A stretch of DNA of 64,000 nucleotides from Citrus sinensis (lineage: Eukaryota > Streptophyta > Magnoliopsida > Sapindales > Rutaceae), in the NCBI RefSeq assembly GCF_022201045.2, contig NC_068560.1:38837001-38901000 (forward strand), read 5' to 3'. The position numbers and the translations under genes are program-made. The notes beneath the pieces are model-generated. The model was not told the DNA's origin and ran no database searches. It saw only the letters and a program-made list of their open reading frames with translations. Positions 60,601 to 64,000 of the stretch are shown here, one piece after another. Every line of letters starts with the position of its first letter. Position 1 is the first letter of the stretch.

Positions 60601-61894
60601 TGTATCTACTTTCAGTGTTCTTCTCTAATCTCTGAATCTTGACCAGCTCTGTGTCTATTTGACATTCAGGTACATAAAGCTGTTGATGCGTGCAAGAATG
60701 TTCTTAGAGGTTTGCATAGCAACAGGATTGTCCAAAGGGAGTTAGACAGGGTTAGTTGTTTGAATTTATCTGAATACTTTTTTTTTTTCCCATCTTTTTG
60801 GCAAACATCTGGCAAATTCAATATAACAGCATCCATTGCAATCCACAGGCAAAACGAACCCTCCTCATGAGACATGAAGCTGAAATTAAGTCAAATGCAT
60901 ATTGGCTTGGATTGTTGGCTCACCTGCAAGCTTCTTCTGTTCCAAGGAAGGTAAATTGGAAATCTCTGTGTCATTCAAGTGATAAAATAATTTTCTGACT
61001 TTATCACTTTAATTTTTCCTATAATGTTTGTATATGGTCTTTTTTTAATAAATATATTGTTGCTTCTTCTGTCGCAAGGATGGTAAATTGGAAATCTCTG
61101 TCAAAAGCTTATTCTAGTAATAAAATACTATCAGGATACATCATGCATTAAAGATCTTACTTCTCTGTGTTTGGTTTTGTGTGGATGTATCTGCCAGGAT
61201 ATATCATGCATTAAAGATCTTATGTCACTATATGAAGCTGCTTCTGTTGAGGACATATACCTTGCATATGAGCAGTTAAGAGTTGATGAGGATTCGTTAT
61301 ATTCATGTATTGGAATTGCTGGTGCTCAGGCTGGAGATGAAGAAACTGGTAAGGACATATCTTTCTGATTTTCCCCATGCCTACTGCATTTAGATGAGTG
61401 AAATTCCGGTCTCATTTATTGCATTTTTCATCCAACCACCAGTTTTCTTTCCTTTTTTTTTTTTTTTTCAAATTATTGTTCTTAATAAGGAAAAGCCACC
61501 GAGTTTGAAATCTCTGAGAACTGCTTCAGATGTGCTCTCAAGCAATCTATAAGCAACCTCTGAATTCATGGATTGATCATTGTGAAATAGCTGGGCAGTG
61601 TACTGAAGGCATTTCAGATATGAAACATCTCTTTCATTGTCTGTCAAAAAGATATTGATGCTTATTCTTAGGTTTGCTACCGTTGCATCTGATCGTAAAT
61701 TTGCTACGTGCCGGGGGAGGCTTTGAAGAATTTTTTTTATTTTTAGGTATGATCTCATTAGACTTGTTCCTCTCAATTTTACATTTATTGTGTATTGTGC
61801 AGCTTCTTCAGAGGAAGAATCTGATGAAGGCTACCCAGGGGGAGTTATTCCTGTGGGCCGCGGTTTGTCTACAATGACACGGCCAACAACATGA
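51622..61894 (+). CDS. SPP: Stromal processing peptidase, chloroplast (M16)
   Basis: Zinc metallopeptidase that removes transit peptides from imported precursors in the chloroplast stroma. Exons: 51622-51785, 51892-52108, 52534-52775, 53033-53231, 53674-53721, 53830-53937, 54027-54215, 54326-54631, 55218-55319, 55876-56010, 56405-56629, 57231-57434, 57547-57717, 58041-58190, 58686-58823, 58998-59225, 59315-59467, 59576-59702, 60106-60235, 60462-60582, 60670-60750, 60849-60950, 61198-61348, 61803-61894. All phases agree, total 1260 residues, matching the known plant length (about 1260). It starts with a Ser/Arg-rich transit peptide of its own. The inverted zinc motif HMIEH is at about residues 231-235 after an acidic DEEDDEQG; the third ligand Glu lies in EKERRAILSE (about 303-312). 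The second M16 half includes RLFTTVRDSLGLTYDVSFEL. The C-terminus VIPVGRGLSTMTRPTT is family-typical. Alternative M16 members lack this tail. Confidence 0.95.
61061..61165 (+). repeat. Exon-edge duplication inside an SPP intron
   Basis: Within the intron 60951-61197, the stretch GCTTCTTCTGTCGCAAGGAT then GGTAAATTGGAAATCTCTG repeats, with changes, the end of the upstream exon and its donor (from about 60930). Shortly after, GATACATCATGCATTAAAGA then TCTTAC repeats the start of the downstream exon (61198 onward). So one degenerate copy of the exon end, donor, part of the intron and exon start lies between the working exons. Confidence 0.85.
61475..61740 (-). pseudogene. Antisense gene-like fragment in last SPP intron
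   Basis: A minus-strand open frame of about 100 codons lies wholly within the last SPP intron (61349-61802). Its translation has a well-mixed, helical composition unlike low-complexity intron sequence, for example SYLKCLQYTAQLFHNDQSMN and VAYRLLESTSEAVLRDFKLG. I do not recognise the family. Likely a captured exon of another gene or a transposon-borne fragment; chance is possible but less likely given the composition. Confidence 0.45.
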
Positions 61895-63081
61895 GGTTAC
61901 TAGATCTTGCATTGTTTGTGCATGGAGAGAGGATGTTATACGTTAGATGGTATGTTTCCCAGCATAAAGTGTATGGAGTATTATTTTGTTAGTGTAAATT
62001 GCTTCAAATTATTAAGCTGAGATGGAAGTTCCCAGGCCTGGGTGTTTAAAAATTAAAATTTCTGAATAGAAGATAGTGACGTCATGACATACCTGAAGTT
62101 TTGAGTGACGGGGTTGGTGTGCGTATGGGTTTTGGTTATTATTATTGTCATAGTTGCTGCTAGTCCTGTGTCTTGGTAATGAGAATTGAACTCGTTTTTG
62201 CATTTGTAATAGCTTAAATTGTGGGAAGGTCGCTTGGCTTTACAGGGACGGTGCAACTTCCCAATTACAGGAAAAATAATTGTATGGAGCTGCTTCTAGA
62301 ACTTCACCTCCGACCTGGCTTAACCAACAGCCTTGCTGTGAATCAAGCTATTTACAGGTTTGCACCTGTTGGGAACCGGTATTCGTGAATTCAGCTTCTT
62401 ATTACTCCATAGTATTTATTTTACAATTTACATGCAATAGCAACGTCAAATTGGTCAGTACATAATGGGCATGTAATCATTGGAACTAAAGATTTTACCA
62501 CCGACTGCGTAGCTAAGCTGATAGGTGCTAATTTGAAATTGTATATTAACTTATTTTTAGGTACAAAAATAATTAAAGTTAAATGGCACTCATTTTTGTA
62601 TTCAATTTTTCGCTCTCGTGAAAGTTGGTTGATTTTGGGATGCCGGCTCGTGGATTGTTTTCTACTGTGATGTGCAATTTGCAAAGCAAATTTAAAGTTT
62701 AAACCTCGTGCAGTTTACGGAAATTTAATGAAACAATTATTAATTAATTATCAAATCTATAATTATTTGAATAAATTGTAATTTAGTTATTGGACCAAGA
62801 TGATTTAGAAAATGACCATTGATTTCTCTACTCAAAGAGACAAGGATTTGTTTGTTATTTCAAATGCCTTCTTGGAATCGACAGTATTACTTACTATTGG
62901 CTAACACACGTAGTACCAATCACTCGAGCATGTCTCCGTCTGGCCCCTTTTTTTTTTTTTAAATATATTAAGTTTTAAATATTTATTCGCCGCTCGAAGT
63001 TAAGGTATATTTCTTTCTTGAGACCTAATAATTTCTTCGCCGGTTTAAGGTAAAACAAGAGAGAAAGAAAAAAGAAAGTAT
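61895..63081. other. 3' flank of SPP and spacer
   Basis: The first few hundred bases are probably the SPP 3' untranslated region. Several short minus-strand frames at 62012-62684 look accidental. No other feature seen. Confidence 0.5.
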
Positions 63082-63380
63082 TTATTTGATGACGGTCACA
63101 GTATCATGGTACCGGTTGAAATGGAATGATGGTGGGAAATGGGAATTCTCTTGCATCTGGAGGGGGGGTAGACGGCTTGAAGAGAAAGATTAGTTAGCTT
63201 TACAACCCAGAAGTTGGTAATTATTACCACGCACGGGCTAGGCCACCAATGAAACCTCAGAGAGTCAGAATGAGGCACGCTCTTCTTGCCCACCACGGCT
63301 CGCTTGAAACTTGAATCGTCATGATCACGTGCAACTTGAAAAGATTCAAAGTTGGTGAAGACTGCCCCGTTTTTCTTCAT
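63082..63380 (-). CDS. Candidate small two-exon gene, unknown
   Basis: Not recognised. Reading the minus strand, Met at 63380 starts MKKNGAVFTNFESFQVARDH; a donor after 63256 (GTTTCATT) and an acceptor before 63175 (TCTTCAAG), with a branch-point-like CTAAC in between, define an 80-base intron. Exons 63380-63256 and 63175-63082 join in frame to 72 residues ending TVTVIK and stop. Unspliced, the same start gives 94 residues. Upstream of the Met the frame stays open for at least 70 bases (KCQHKLDK before the Met), so this may be the 3' end of a longer gene, possibly cut by the repeat beginning at 63482. No signal peptide. GC content and composition are more gene-like than the flanks. Confidence 0.3.
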
Positions 63381-63481
63381 TTTGTCAAGCTTGTGCTGGC
63401 ACTTCTGTTGCTGGTTTGCTGCTGCCCTTAAGTTGAACCAAGGTGTTTTGATATTGCTACTAATTGCATAGGGCTGGTGAG

Positions 63482-64000
63482 TAGGGATGGCAAATATTTA
63501 ATTATGGATAGATAATATCCATCCAAATACAAATCCATAATTATCCATAATGAATATATCCATATCCATATTCAGTATTTAATATTGGACATAGATATGA
63601 ATTTTATCCATATAGATATGGAGATCCATGGATATCTATGGATATTTTATTTTTATTATATAAAAATAATAATATCAAATAGTTAAAATTCCAATATCAA
63701 ATTTGGCTATTAAACTATTTATATTAGTAATAATATATATAAAAAATAAAATGGCGGTCTGGTGGCGGAGGTCTGGCGAAGCTGACGATGGTCCGGCGAC
63801 CTTCCGGTGAGGTCCGGCAGTGATTCGAGGAGATACATTGATGATCCCGCGACCTTCCGGCGGTGGTCTGGCGATGTCCGGTGGTGGTCCGGTGACTTTC
63901 CGGTGGAGGTCCATTTATAATATTAAATCAATAAATAAAATAATAATTATTAGTGGCATTAAATAAGTTAAAAAATTAAAGGGTAATTTTGAAAACTTTA
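63482..64000. mobile_element. TAGGGATGGCAA-type element, left part only
   Basis: Begins TAGGGATGGCAAATATTTAA at 63482, matching the left end of the elements at 26564 and 49698. The next 180 bases are packed with ATCCAT / ATGGAT words on both strands. From 63750 to 63910 follows a GC-rich, loosely repeated block (GGTCCGG, TTCCGG, GGTGG units), unlike the AT-rich neighbours. No right end occurs before the window stops, so extent and target duplication are unknown. Confidence 0.55.
63750..63912. repeat. GC-rich degenerate minisatellite
   Basis: Imperfect units around GGTCCGGCGACCTTCCGGTG recur about five times (for example near 63790, 63845 and 63890). It lies inside or beside the truncated hAT-like element. 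The minus-strand Pro/Arg-rich frame here is a by-product. Confidence 0.65.

Noticed and set aside
1..64000. CRISPR array, prokaryotic operon, biosynthetic gene cluster, rRNA or intact tRNA gene
   Set aside because: Nothing of the kind seen; genes are unrelated plant housekeeping or signalling genes.

Overview
The window is plant nuclear DNA, almost certainly from a woody eudicot; the style of the genes and repeats would fit Citrus or another Sapindales genome, but that is inference and not proven here. The evidence is AT-rich intergenic DNA, multi-exon genes with GT-AG introns, plant-only gene families (a LysM receptor kinase, a chloroplast stromal processing peptidase, a MIP1/DUF547 leucine-zipper protein) and many small non-autonomous transposons. 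Exon chains below were assembled by hand from splice sites and family resemblance; every internal junction kept the reading frame.

Layout: (1) 1-6.9 kb: mostly non-genic, with a decayed LINE RNase H-like fragment and the broken C-terminal tail of an HSP70 gene. (2) 6.99-10.38 kb (+): MIP1 leucine-zipper/DUF547 protein. (3) 11.7-12.9 kb (+): dead AP-1 sigma adaptin copy that still carries its introns. (4) 13.9-23.1 kb (+): 21-exon TPR protein SKI3 of the Ski cytoplasmic RNA-exosome cofactor; one intron holds a SINE, another a Z-DNA-prone tract. (5) 24.0-26.1 kb (-): intronless LYK5-type LysM receptor pseudokinase, convergent with SKI3. (6) 26.5-31 kb: hAT-like MITE, tRNA-derived SINE and other repeats. 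(7) 31.95-34.67 kb (-): nine-exon PhoD-type metallophosphatase with predicted membrane segments. (8) 34.7-40 kb: repeat-rich spacer with two Mutator-type MITEs. (9) 40.13-42.16 kb (+): YjbQ/UPF0047 protein with a possible plastid leader. (10) 42.66-43.37 kb (-): calmodulin-like EF-hand protein. (11) 43.4-51.6 kb: gene-poor, with several MITEs and a tandem duplication. (12) 51.62-61.89 kb (+): 24-exon stromal processing peptidase. (13) 62-64 kb: spacer with one possible small spliced gene on the minus strand and the left part of a further repeat.

The genes do not form a pathway or cluster; this is ordinary plant gene order. No biosynthetic cluster, CRISPR array or new defence system was found. 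The most informative items are the datable pseudogenes (AP-1 sigma, HSP70 tail), transposons with readable target-site duplications (8 bp hAT-like, 9-10 bp Mutator-like, about 17 bp SINE), an exon-edge duplication inside an SPP intron, and a candidate 72-residue spliced gene near the right end.
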